From Parahoeflea alexandrii (GTDB lineage: Bacteria; Pseudomonadota; Alphaproteobacteria; Rhizobiales; Rhizobiaceae): DNA of 64,000 bases. The notes beneath the pieces were generated by a model. That model had not been told where the DNA came from. It saw only the letters and a list, made by a program, of their open reading frames with translations, and did no database searches. The stretch spans positions 248,001 to 312,000 of the forward strand of contig NZ_JAAAML010000001.1 of assembly GCF_024105735.1 (NCBI RefSeq), written 5' to 3'. Shown here piece after piece: positions 1 through 9,260 of the stretch. Made by a program: the position numbers and the translations under genes. Position 1 is the first letter of the stretch, and the number at the start of each line of letters is the position of its first letter.

Positions 1-3000
1 GACGAGATCATCGAACCTGGCAATGTCGCCTCGGTGCTTGGCGGTGGCGTTTCCGCCGGCGAGATCGTCGAATCGGCCGACAACCCTGGCGGCGTCGATG
101 CCGACCCGGTTGCCGCCACCGGCTCGATCACCTTCTTCGATCCGGATTTTGGCGAGACCCGCACCGCCGAAATCTCAGCCAGCAACGTGGTCTCCCAGGT
201 GCTCAAGAGCGGTGGCTCGCTCACCGCCGCACAGCTTGATGCGTTGCTCGCCGGCTTCAGCCTCGACACGCCCGGCGGGATCACCGTCGAATCGACCACG
301 GCTGCAGGCGGCTCGATCGACTGGACCTATCAGGTCGGCAATGAAGCGGTTGATATCCTGGCCAGCGGCGAAGTCATTACCCTGTCCTTTGATGTGCAGA
401 TCAATGACGGCATCTTTACCGTGACGCAAACGGTGACCATCACCGTGACAGGCACGAATGATCAGCCGGTGATCGAGGGGACTTCGGTTCTCGCCGGCAC
501 GATCACCGAGCAGACCGACATGACGGGTGCGGCAACGCCGCTGACGGCAACGGGGCGGATCGTTCTGTCCGATGTCGACCTGACCGACACGCACACGGCC
601 AGCCAGAGCTTCGTCTCGGCAGTATGGTCGGCCGGCGTCAACCCGACGGCTGATCCGGGAGCACTGGTTGTGAATGCTCTCAATCAGAGCGCTGACACGG
701 CTGACTGGACTTACGCGGTCGCTGATAGCGCACTGGACTTCCTCTCCGCCGGCGAGACGCTGACCATCACCTACGACGTGATTGTTCAGGATGACAGCGG
801 AACCGGCACCGCTGCCTCGGCCGTGAGCCAGATCGTGGTGACCATTACCGGCACCAATGATGCGCCGGTGATCGACGTCACGGCTGGCGCCTCGAGCTCC
901 GAACTCGTCGATTCGACGCTCTCGCTTGCGGCTGTCACTGCGTTCGGTCAACTGACATTCACCGATGTCGATCTGTCCGACACCGGGCACAGCGCCAGCG
1001 TCGTCGGCGCGGTCATCCGCTCGGGGGAGTCCGATGGATTGTCCATTCTGGGAATCCCCTTGCCGGACAGCGTTCTGCGCGCTTTCCTGACAATCGACGC
1101 TGTTGCAAAGCCCGCCGGGTCCGGCGATGGCTCGATAGACTATTCCTTCTCCGTACCCGACCTGACATTTGACTACCTGGCCAAGGGGCAGTCGGTGACG
1201 CTGACCTACACCGTCGAACTCTCGGATGGCGATGGCGGCGTGACAACCCAGCAGGTGCCAATCACGATCACCGGCACGAATGATCGCCCGGAAATCCTGT
1301 TTCCATCCACTGCGTCCGGGCGCGAGAACCGCAACCAGACCGGATCGGATGCGCTGGAAACACACAACGGCACCATGCTGTTTTACGACGCGGACCGGGA
1401 CGATGTCGGTCACAGCGCCGATGCATCGTTTGCAGGCGCGACCGGAGTGACAGCAGGGCTCGATATCTCGCTGATCGACAACGCTGTTTCCATCAACTCT
1501 GTTTCCAAGGCAATCAACACTCAATTCGGATCGCTGAGGTGGAACTTTGCCGCGGTCGACCGCGCCTTCGACTACCTGTCCGCTGGCCAGCAGGTCACGC
1601 TCACGTACACCGTCACTCTTGATGACAATGAAGGCGAGGCCAACAGCACCACCACCTCTACCGTTTCGGTCACCATCACCGGGCGCAATGACCGCCCGGT
1701 GATCACTTCGGGCGCACAGACGGGGGCGGTCGAAGAGACGGCCGATGTGGTGGGCGGCATTGACCCTGATCCGGCCGCTGCGACCGGGACCATCAGCTTT
1801 CTGGATGTCGACCTGTCGGACGATCCCGAGGCCAGCCATAACGGCGGCACGGTGACGAACATGTCGTTTGCCCACGGTTACACGCCGACGGATGAGCAGA
1901 TCGCCGCATTGAAGGCGGGGTTCTCGCTGGACGATGCGGCATTGTCGAACTTCTCCAACACGACAGGCGTCGGCTCGACCGGCTGGACCTACCATGTCGC
2001 CAACTCCGTCGTGGATTTCCTCGGCGACGGCGACAGTGTCGAACTGACCTATGTGGTAACGATCTATGACTTTAACGGCGGCACCGTAACCCAGAATGTG
2101 GTGATCACGGTCACAGGCACCAGCGATGCGCCGACGGTCAGCGCGGCTGACAACTTCGTCGTCAACGAGGAAGATCTGACCAATGGCAATTCCGGCGCGC
2201 TGACCTTCAGTGGAGATGTCGGTCTCAGTTTCAATGACTACAGTTCGGTCGGCCTGTCTGCGCGGATTAAAACGTCCGGCGCCACTCCGCTCGATCCGTC
2301 GGGGAACCTCATACTCCTGAGCTCAGATGGTCAGGCGCTGGGCTACTCGTTGTTAATCAATCCAGGCCCAGGCTTACAGAGGCTCGAAGCCATCAACTTC
2401 CGGACCAGTGAGACCATATTCGTTCTTGAGGTCAAGATTGTTGCCGACGGATCCGGAGGCTTCAAGGTGGCGTACACTTTCGAACTTCGCGGCAATCTCG
2501 ATCATGTAGGTCCCGGCGACGGCAACAGCATGCCGCTCGACTTCACGGTAACAGCCAAGAACAGCGCCGGCGAAACCGCTGAGAACACCTTCACCGTCAC
2601 CATCAATGACGATGCGCCCGATGCGGTAAACGTCACCGCGACAGTGGAAGAGAACACGGCCACCCTGATCTCTCTTGTTGAAGGGGACGGTGCCACTGTC
2701 GAAGCCGGCGAGGCCTACATTTCCGGCGCCGACGATGTGACCGTGACCCTTGGAACGCCGACCTATTCCAACCTGCCTGCGGGCGTGGTGCCGGGCACAC
2801 CCGGCATTGCCCTGGTCCAGACGGCAACCGGCTATGATGTCAGCATCACGCCGGGGACTGCATTCGATGCCCTGGCCGAAGGCGAATCCCTGCTGATGGA
2901 GATCCCCTTCACCGTGGAGGACAGCGACGGCGACACGGTTACCAAGACCATCACCGTCACCGTTACCGGCACCAACGACGCGCCGGTGATCACGTCGGAT

Positions 3001-6000
3001 GGCGGCGCATCGACGGCTACGGTGTCCATTGCAGAGAACAGCACGGCGATTACAACCGTAACCTCGACGGATGTTGACGGCGGTGCGGCAAGTTATTCCA
3101 TCTCCGGGGGGGCGGACGCCGCACTGTTCCGGATCGACAGCACCACCGGCGCGCTCAGCTTTGCCGACGCGCCCAATTTCGAAGTCGCCGCCGATACGGG
3201 CGGAAACAACGTGTACGATGTGCAAGTGCAAGTGTCCGATGGTGCCGGAGGTATCGATACGCAGGATATCGCGGTCACGGTCACAGACGTGCCGGAAGGG
3301 CCGACAGCGGTGGACGATACCGCGAAGACCGACGAAGATACCGCAGTCAGTTTCGCGGTGGCGGATCTCATCAGCAATGACAGCAATCCGCCAGGAGAGC
3401 AGCCGCTGTCGATCACCAGCGTCTCGGGTGCGGTCAACGGTGCGGTGTCGCTCAATGCCGGCGTCATCACCTTCACACCGGACGCGAACTTCTCGGGCCA
3501 GGCGTCGTTCACCTACACGCTCGACAATGGAGCCGGCACGGACGAGGGCACCGTCAGCATCGACGTCGCGCCGGTGGCGGACGCGCCGGTGATCAGCGTG
3601 CCCGGCATTGGCGACCCGGTTCCGCTCTCGGGTGATGCCGTTGTCAACGCCACCACGGCGAACACCCAGCAATTTGCTTCCGTGTCGGCGATCGACGGCG
3701 GATATGTCGTGACCTGGTCGTCTTACAATCAGGATGGCAATGGCTGGGGCGTCTATGCGCAGCGCTATGCCAGCGATGGCACGCCCCAGGACGGGGAGAC
3801 GCTGGTCAACACCACGACGTCGAGCGATCAGGCGTATTCTTCGGTGTCGGCGATCGACGGCGGCTATGTCGTGACCTGGATGTCTAACAATCAGGACGGC
3901 AGCGGCTGGGGCATCTATGCGCAGCGCTATGCCAGCGACGGCGCGCCCCAGGGCGGGGAGACGCGGGTCAACACCACGACCGCGAGCAATCAGCAAGAAT
4001 CTTCGGTGTCGGCGATCGACGGCGGCTATGTCGTGACCTGGACGTCTTACAATCAGGACGGCAGCGGCTACGGCATCTATGCGCAGCGCTATGCCAGCGA
4101 CGGCACGCCCCAGGGCGCGGAGACGCTGGTCAACACCACGACGGCAGGTGCTCAGCGATATCCCTCTGTTTCGGCGATTGACGGCGGCTATGTCGTGACC
4201 TGGTCGTCTCGCGATCAGGATGGCAGCGACTACGGCATCTATGCGCAGCGCTATGCCAGCGACGGCACCCCCCAGGGCGGGGAGACGCTGGTCAACACCA
4301 CGACCGCGAGCAATCAGCAATATTCTTCGGTGTCGGCGATCGACGGCGGCTATGTCGTGACCTGGTCGTCTTTGGGTCAGGATGGCAGCAGCTACGGCAT
4401 CTATGCGCAGCGCTATGCCAGCGACGGAACGCCCCAGGACGGGGAGACGCGGGTCAACACCACGACGGCAAACACTCAGATCTATTCTTCCGTTTCGGCG
4501 ATTGACGGCGGCTATGTCGTGACCTGGTCGTCTTACGTTCAGGACGGCAGCGGCAACGGCATCTATGCGCAGCGCTATGCCAGCGACGGCGCGCCCGAGG
4601 GCGGGGAATTCAGGATCAACGACAACATCGAGGGAGATCAATACAGGCATGGCGCCTTCAGTGGCTCGGGGGTCGCGGTTACGGATGACGGAACACTCGT
4701 CGTTGTCTGGGATCAGGATTCCGGTGCGGGCGAGATCGAGCATCGCCTTTTCGAGCTTCCCCCGGGAGCAGGCGGGAATGAGGACACCGATATCGCCATC
4801 AATCTCTCGGTCGCACTGAGCGATACGGATGGTTCGGAAACACTGTCTGACGTGACCATCTCCGATGTGCCCGCCGGCGTCATCCTGTCTGCCGGAACCA
4901 ACAACAATGACGGCACCTGGACGCTGACCCAGGCTGATCTGAACGGCCTCACCCTCAGAGCGCCGCAGGACTGGAACGGCTCGTTCGACTTGAGGGTTTC
5001 GGTGACGTCCACCGAGACCTCCAACGGAGATGCAGCCACCACGACCGAAACCTTCACGGTGACGATCGACCCGGTCAACGACGCGCCGGAGATCGCGCCA
5101 ATCGTGCAGACCTCGGCTGTTGCCGAGATCGCGGATGCCTCGATGCAGGATATTGCGCCGGTCACCGGGACGCTGTCGGTCACCGATGCGGACGCCGGCG
5201 ACACATTGACGGCGCAGGCCGGAACACCGGTTATCAGCTGGAGCGGCGGAACACTCTCGCCGGTGCAGATCAGCGCATTGATGACGGTACTTGGAACCGG
5301 CGCGCTCACACTAGGGTCCGCCGTTTCCAACGGTGGCGCTGTCGGCATCGGTTACAGCTGGGATCCGGCCGCCGCCGATCTCGATTTCCTCGCGGCGGGA
5401 CAGTCGCTGACCGTCAGCTACGACGTGACCGTCTCCGACGGAACGGCGACATCTGCCGCGCAGCCGCTGGTCTTCACCATCGCGGGCACAAATGATCTTC
5501 CGGTGGCAAGGAACGACAACCCCAATGGCTCGCTTCCGGAGTTCAGGATCAGCGAAGACGAGACCGTGGCCCGGGTGTTCGACGTGCTCGGCAACGACAC
5601 GCTGGACGTGGATGCGGGGGCAGCCAACAGCATCAGCCTCAGCACCATCCGCGTCTATGGGGCACCGGGGTTGGCCATGGGGACAAGTCTCGACCCGCTG
5701 ACTTCGGGGTTCTTTACCATCACTGTCGATGCCAGCAACAGGATCCAGGTCGAATTGAACAACAGCGCCTGGCAGAGCATGCGGCGCGGCGAAACGGCGA
5801 AGATCGACATCATCTACCGGCTCCATGGAGATGGTTCGGATGGCTCGACCGGTGCGCTTCAAGTGGAGATAACCGGCAGCAACGATGCGCCGGTGCTTGA
5901 TGTTGCCGCCTCTCCGGCGATGACGCAGGCCGAGGATGCCGGGCTGCCGATCGGCGATGTCGGCACGCAGGTCTCGACACTGGTCAACGCTCCGGGCGGC

Positions 6001-7884
6001 AGTGTGGGAAATGTCAGCGATGTGGATGGCAAGACGTCTGCGCCCGGCATGTCGATCACTGCCTTCGATACCAGCCACGGCGTCTGGTACTATCATTTGG
6101 ATGGGTACAACGCGCCGGATGGCAGGCCGTACTGGTTCAATGCCAATCTGGCGCCCGGCCAAGTGCTGAACCTGAGGGCCCAGGACCAGCTCTATTTCGC
6201 ACCCAATGCAGGTTACGTGGGCACAGTCGATCAGGCAATCACCTTCCGTGCGTGGGATGGTGTAGCGAGTCCACGGGGCAAGATCTCTGCTCCGGGAACT
6301 GTTGGTGGCGGGACTGCCTATTCCGCCGACACCGATACGGTCAGCCTCACGATCGAGAATGTCAATGATGCACCGGTGCTGGTGACCAATATTGCCGATG
6401 CGGCAGTGTTCTCCAACATCGCCGTGGACATCGATGTGTCGGGGTCGTTCGCCGATATCGATCCGGGCGATGTTCTCAGCTTCTCGGCGACATTGAACGG
6501 CGGCGCGCCACTTCCGGCCTGGCTTTCAATCGACGAGGTGACCGGGCGGCTGACCGGCACGCCACCTTCGGTAGGCGTTGCGGGAGAGACACTTGAGGTC
6601 ACCGTCACCGCTACCGACACCGGCGGCCTTTCGGTCGCAGACACGTTCGAACTGGCAATCGACAGTGCGCCGGTCGCGCCTGTCATCACTGCGCACACCG
6701 ACGGCGGGGTGACCGAGGACGCCTCCTATGCAGGCGGTACGAACCTGATCACCAATGGCGGCTTTGAAACGGGCAATTCGAGCGGCTGGTCCTTCAGCGG
6801 GCCCTACGTTTCCGGCTATTTCCAGTATGTCCATTCGGGTGGTTATGCAGCGGGCGGCTGGACGGTTTATTCCCCTTACACCCCGGCGACCATGAGCCAG
6901 ACATTCAGCACGGTTGCCGGCGTGACCTACACGATCAGTTTCTGGGCTCAGAACAACGGCAATGCCGCGCCGGACAATTCGTTGCATGTGACCTGGAACG
7001 GCGCGACCGTAGCATCCATAGTCGACCTCGCCTACAGGGGGCCGCTGCCGAACTACACGGAATTCACCTACACGTTCACGGCTACATCCGACACGTCGAC
7101 GCTGACGCTGGCGCTTGAGAACAGAGTGAACCTGATGTTCGTGGATGAAATCTCGGTGGTGCAGCTGCCGGGTACCGAGACCACCGCAGGCACGATCAGT
7201 TACACCGATGACGATGTCGGAGAGACGCACACTGTTTCAGTCTCTCCGTCAGCGGCCGGTTATCTGGGCAGCTTCTCCGCTGCCGTCACTACCCAATCGA
7301 GCGGTGGCAGCAACGGCACCGTCAACTGGACCTTCAATGTTGCCGATGCCGACATCCAGCACCTGGCGGGAGGGGAAGCGATTACCCAGACCTATACGGT
7401 GACCATAGACGACGGCAATGGCGGGACGGTGAGCGAGGATATCGAGGTGGTGCTGACCGGGGCGGACGAAGCGCCGATCCCGGGTACTGCTGGGGACGAT
7501 GTGCTTCTTGGAGAGGGCGGGGCGGAACTGCTCAATGGTGGCCTCGGCAGCGACATTCTGTTTGGCGGCGGCCAGGCCGATACCTTCGTCTTTGACGCGG
7601 ACGCTCTCGCCGATGCCGGCGCGAACATCCGCGATCTGATCGCAGATTACGATTTTGCCGAGGGCGATGTGGTGGATCTGTCGTCGCTGCTCGGAGGGCA
7701 GACCGTTGTCGGCCATGCGGCGGACTACGTGAAGATGAACGGGGTTTTCCTGGAAGTTGACGTGGACGGAACCGCGGGTGGCGCCGGCTTTGTCCGGATC
7801 GCTGAATTCATCGATGTGCCAACGACAAACGGGCTCAGAATCCTGGTTGATGACGATCCTGCCGATGTGACCGTGGTCATATGA
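1..7884 (+). CDS. Giant VCBS/cadherin-like RTX surface protein (5' end missing)
   Basis: The frame is open from base 1, so the true start is outside the window; 2,627 residues are visible. It is built of repeated beta-sandwich modules of roughly 100-140 residues joined by linkers of the type TGTNDAPVI (seen near residues 150, 283, 423, 560, 705, 989, 1829 and 1958), as in VCBS/cadherin-like adhesins. Residues about 1215-1538 hold six 54-residue repeats (SVSAIDGGYVVTW / YGIYAQRYASDG). A module starting NLITNGGFETG near 2250 looks like a carbohydrate-binding beta domain. The C-terminus has a short RTX nonapeptide stretch (GTAGDDVLLGEGG, GGLGSDILFGGG, about 2497-2526) followed by an acidic tail, the usual type I secretion signal arrangement. 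Likely an exported adhesin or biofilm protein. No secretion ABC/MFP genes are downstream; they may lie upstream, outside the window. Ligand unknown. Confidence 0.9.
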   Translation, partial: DEIIEPGNVASVLGGGVSAGEIVESADNPGGVDADPVAATGSITFFDPDFGETRTAEISASNVVSQVLKSGGSLTAAQLDALLAGFSLDTPGGITVESTTAAGGSIDWTYQVGNEAVDILASGEVITLSFDVQINDGIFTVTQTVTITVTGTNDQPVIEGTSVLAGTITEQTDMTGAATPLTATGRIVLSDVDLTDTHTASQSFVSAVWSAGVNPTADPGALVVNALNQSADTADWTYAVADSALDFLSAGETLTITYDVIVQDDSGTGTAASAVSQIVVTITGTNDAPVIDVTAGASSSELVDSTLSLAAVTAFGQLTFTDVDLSDTGHSASVVGAVIRSGESDGLSILGIPLPDSVLRAFLTIDAVAKPAGSGDGSIDYSFSVPDLTFDYLAKGQSVTLTYTVELSDGDGGVTTQQVPITITGTNDRPEILFPSTASGRENRNQTGSDALETHNGTMLFYDADRDDVGHSADASFAGATGVTAGLDISLIDNAVSINSVSKAINTQFGSLRWNFAAVDRAFDYLSAGQQVTLTYTVTLDDNEGEANSTTTSTVSVTITGRNDRPVITSGAQTGAVEETADVVGGIDPDPAAATGTISFLDVDLSDDPEASHNGGTVTNMSFAHGYTPTDEQIAALKAGFSLDDAALSNFSNTTGVGSTGWTYHVANSVVDFLGDGDSVELTYVVTIYDFNGGTVTQNVVITVTGTSDAPTVSAADNFVVNEEDLTNGNSGALTFSGDVGLSFNDYSSVGLSARIKTSGATPLDPSGNLILLSSDGQALGYSLLINPGPGLQRLEAINFRTSETIFVLEVKIVADGSGGFKVAYTFELRGNLDHVGPGDGNSMPLDFTVTAKNSAGETAENTFTVTINDDAPDAVNVTATVEENTATLISLVEGDGATVEAGEAYISGADDVTVTLGTPTYSNLPAGVVPGTPGIALVQTATGYDVSITPGTAFDALAEGESLLMEIPFTVEDSDGDTVTKTITVTVTGTNDAPVITSDGGASTATVSIAENSTAITTVTSTDVDGGAASYSISGGADAALFRIDSTTGALSFADAPNFEVAADTGGNNVYDVQVQVSDGAGGIDTQDIAVTVTDVPEGPTAVDDTAKTDEDTAVSFAVADLISNDSNPPGEQPLSITSVSGAVNGAVSLNAGVITFTPDANFSGQASFTYTLDNGAGTDEGTVSIDVAPVADAPVISVPGIGDPVPLSGDAVVNATTANTQQFASVSAIDGGYVVTWSSYNQDGNGWGVYAQRYASDGTPQDGETLVNTTTSSDQAYSSVSAIDGGYVVTWMSNNQDGSGWGIYAQRYASDGAPQGGETRVNTTTASNQQESSVSAIDGGYVVTWTSYNQDGSGYGIYAQRYASDGTPQGAETLVNTTTAGAQRYPSVSAIDGGYVVTWSSRDQDGSDYGIYAQRYASDGTPQGGETLVNTTTASNQQYSSVSAIDGGYVVTWSSLGQDGSSYGIYAQRYASDGTPQDGETRVNTTTANTQIYSSVSAIDGGYVVTWSSYVQDGSGNGIYAQRYASDGAPEGGEFRINDNIEGDQYRHGAFSGSGVAVTDDGTLVVVWDQDSGAGEIEHRLFELPPGAGGNEDTDIAINLSVALSDTDGSETLSDVTISDVPAGVILSAGTNNNDGTWTLTQADLNGLTLRAPQDWNGSFDLRVSVTSTETSNGDAATTTETFTVTIDPVNDAPEIAPIVQTSAVAEIADASMQDIAPVTGTLSVTDADAGDTLTAQAGTPVISWSGGTLSPVQISALMTVLGTGALTLGSAVSNGGAVGIGYSWDPAAADLDFLAAGQSLTVSYDVTVSDGTATSAAQPLVFTIAGTNDLPVARNDNPNGSLPEFRISEDETVARVFDVLGNDTLDVDAGAANSISLSTIRVYGAPGLAMGTSLDPLTSGFFTITVDASNRIQVELNNSAWQSMRRGETAKIDIIYRLHGDGSDGSTGALQVEITGSNDAPVLDVAASPAMTQAEDAGLPIGDVGTQVSTLVNAPGGSVGNVSDVDGKTSAPGMSITAFDTSHGVWYYHLDGYNAPDGRPYWFNANLAPGQVLNLRAQDQLYFAPNAGYVGTVDQAITFRAWDGVASPRGKISAPGTVGGGTAYSADTDTVSLTIENVNDAPVLVTNIADAAVFSNIAVDIDVSGSFADIDPGDVLSFSATLNGGAPLPAWLSIDEVTGRLTGTPPSVGVAGETLEVTVTATDTGGLSVADTFELAIDSAPVAPVITAHTDGGVTEDASYAGGTNLITNGGFETGNSSGWSFSGPYVSGYFQYVHSGGYAAGGWTVYSPYTPATMSQTFSTVAGVTYTISFWAQNNGNAAPDNSLHVTWNGATVASIVDLAYRGPLPNYTEFTYTFTATSDTSTLTLALENRVNLMFVDEISVVQLPGTETTAGTISYTDDDVGETHTVSVSPSAAGYLGSFSAAVTTQSSGGSNGTVNWTFNVADADIQHLAGGEAITQTYTVTIDDGNGGTVSEDIEVVLTGADEAPIPGTAGDDVLLGEGGAELLNGGLGSDILFGGGQADTFVFDADALADAGANIRDLIADYDFAEGDVVDLSSLLGGQTVVGHAADYVKMNGVFLEVDVDGTAGGAGFVRIAEFIDVPTTNGLRILVDDDPADVTVVI
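3643..4614 (+). repeat. Six tandem 162-bp in-frame repeats inside the giant surface protein
   Basis: Copies of the marker GTCAACRCCACSACS begin at 3643, 3805, 3967, 4129, 4291 and 4453, exactly 162 bases apart, and a degenerate seventh start (ATCAACGACAAC) falls at 4615. Each unit encodes 54 residues. The cores 'tcggtgtcggcgatcgacgg' and 'atctatgcgcagcgctatgc' are nearly identical in every copy, while the first ten or so codons vary. This is more conserved at the DNA level than the neighbouring VCBS modules, which suggests recent duplication or ongoing gene conversion. Confidence 0.9.
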
Positions 7885-7897
7885 TGCTTCGTTTGCG

Positions 7898-7921
7898 CAC
7901 GGCCGGACAATCCCGGCCGTG
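7898..7921 (+). terminator. Hairpin after the giant surface protein gene
   Basis: CACGGCCGG (7898-7906) pairs with CCGGCCGTG (7913-7921) across a 6-base loop, 14 bases after the stop codon. The stem is strong, but no T-tract follows, so it may act as a 3' end or attenuating hairpin rather than a classical intrinsic terminator. Confidence 0.5.
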
Positions 7922-8494
7922 GTGCGTTGACCGGGATGTTCGTGCACGAATTGCGTGGTGAGAAATGCGAGATCAGCATGTCTTCACGCGGTTCAAGGAC
8001 TCTTCCGAGTGTTGGCCGGGAAAGCTGGGGCTTCCCGGCTGAAATTTTGTCTGGTCCGGTGTTGACAAGACCTTGAGGGGACGGTGGGCGTGCCGGGGAT
8101 TAAATCCATGGCCGCCATACTGCGACCGATGATGTGGCAGAACCCTCTCATCCCTGTTCGCCCAGAGTAAACAAGCAAAATCGATTGTTGCGCGTTTGGC
8201 GATGTGACAGGGCCTGATCAAGATCTGGGGCTTTCCCCATCAGGCTGCGGGGAGTGGCAAAGGCGCACTTCAAAGCGGTCAATTGGTGCGTTGGAAGCGC
8301 ACAAGGCGGTGTTCGCAATGCGGGGACGCCTTGATGCTGCCGTTCGCCGCTAGCCGCCTTTGGTCAGAATGATGTTCCCTGGATTCCTGACCATGCCAAG
8401 CAGGAGGCCTGAGAATGCATCGCAGAGGGGAGGATTCCACGCAATTCTGGTGGTCGACTGGGTGATCGAAGGCCATTGACGGACGCGACCGAAG
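7922..8494. other. Intergenic stretch, no gene recognised
   Basis: About 570 bases between the surface protein and the regulator promoter. Short open frames exist on both strands, but none shows a ribosome binding site together with recognisable protein features. No tRNA, repeat or insertion sequence end was seen. Confidence 0.5.
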
Positions 8495-8561
8495 TTTTAG
8501 TATTGGTAAAATCTGCTTGACACGCAAAAGCAAATGCTCCTAAATTTTACCAATACTAAAA
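8495..8561 (+). promoter_or_regulatory. Promoter flanked by two matching inverted operator sites
   Basis: TTTTAGTATTGGTAAAAT at 8495-8512 is the perfect reverse complement of ATTTTACCAATACTAAAA at 8544-8561. Each copy is itself a dyad (ATTTTA-7 bases-TAAAAT in the second). Between and overlapping them lies a good sigma-70-type promoter: TTGACA at 8517-8522 and TAAATT at 8541-8546 (18-base spacer). The first site sits just upstream of -35; the second covers the -10 end and the likely transcription start. The regulator gene starts 14 bases further on, so autoregulation by its product is the simplest reading. Confidence 0.8.
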
Positions 8562-8574
8562 TTGGGGGCATGAG

Positions 8575-9225
8575 TTGACCAATCAGACTGCAGCGGAAGC
8601 GATCATCGATACCGGCAAGACTGAGGACCCCCTGGGCAAGCGCTTGCGGGCTCGACGCCGCGAATTGTCGCTCACACTCAAGGAAGTTGCCGACGGCGCC
8701 GGACTGTCCGTCGGCTTCATTTCACAGGTCGAGCGCGGGCTTACCGTTCCGTCACTGTCGTCACTGGCATCGATCGCCGGCGTTCTCGATTCCCATGTAA
8801 CCACCTTCCTCGCTCAACCCGAAGGTAAGTCACAACTTACGCGACACAATGAGCGCCCGATCTACGCGGTGGACAAGGCTGCATTGAGCTACGAGCGTCT
8901 TTCGACCACGTTTCCGGGCAGTGTTCTCAATTCCGTTATCGTTCACGAGCCTCCGGGCTATCGTTCCGAGCCGATTCAGCATGTGGGCGAAGAGATGTTC
9001 TTTGTCCTGCAGGGTGCCATCACGCTCGAGGTCGAAGACGAAACGACCGTGCTGCAGGCCGGGGACTCGATTCACTTCGCATCGATGCGGCGGCACTCGT
9101 CGTGGAACCATACCGCCGAGCCGGCCACCATCCTGCACGTCTGCACGATGGACGTGTTTGGCGACAATCCGCAGCAAAACCAAGAACCCGGGAACCGGGC
9201 AGGACACCTGAATCACCACAAATGA
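8575..9225 (+). CDS. XRE-family regulator with C-terminal cupin domain
   Basis: A 216-residue protein with an N-terminal Xre helix-turn-helix (about residues 22-75: LGKRLRARRREL, VSVGFISQ-type recognition helix, SLSSLASIAGVL) and a C-terminal cupin sensor (about 125-200, containing EEMFFVLQGAITLEVEDE and GDSIHFASMRRHSSWNH). XRE-cupin proteins are one-component regulators of amino acid or amine catabolic operons; the cupin probably senses a pathway metabolite. The start is TTG at 8575, preceded by GGGGG at 8564-8568; an ATG at 8570 reads only two codons before a stop. It precedes the transporter operon by 35 bases with no obvious separate promoter, so it is probably its first gene and local regulator. 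Confidence 0.88.
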   Translation: MTNQTAAEAIIDTGKTEDPLGKRLRARRRELSLTLKEVADGAGLSVGFISQVERGLTVPSLSSLASIAGVLDSHVTTFLAQPEGKSQLTRHNERPIYAVDKAALSYERLSTTFPGSVLNSVIVHEPPGYRSEPIQHVGEEMFFVLQGAITLEVEDETTVLQAGDSIHFASMRRHSSWNHTAEPATILHVCTMDVFGDNPQQNQEPGNRAGHLNHHK

Positions 9226-9260
9226 TCCTTGAAGGTCTGAACTCAGAGAGGGCTCAACAG

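Noticed and set aside
175-1995. 606-codon minus-strand frame opposite the adhesin
   Set aside because: Antisense shadow with biased composition and no recognised domain.
3643-4614. CRISPR-like array considered for the regular repeats
   Set aside because: Repeats are 162 bases, in frame, and encode a continuous protein; there are no short spacers or cas genes.
2374-4743. 789-codon minus-strand open frame opposite the adhesin repeats
   Set aside because: It mirrors the high-GC third-position bias and 162-bp repeats of the sense gene; its protein is Arg/Asp-rich with repeated ALRIDAVAAA units and no family features.
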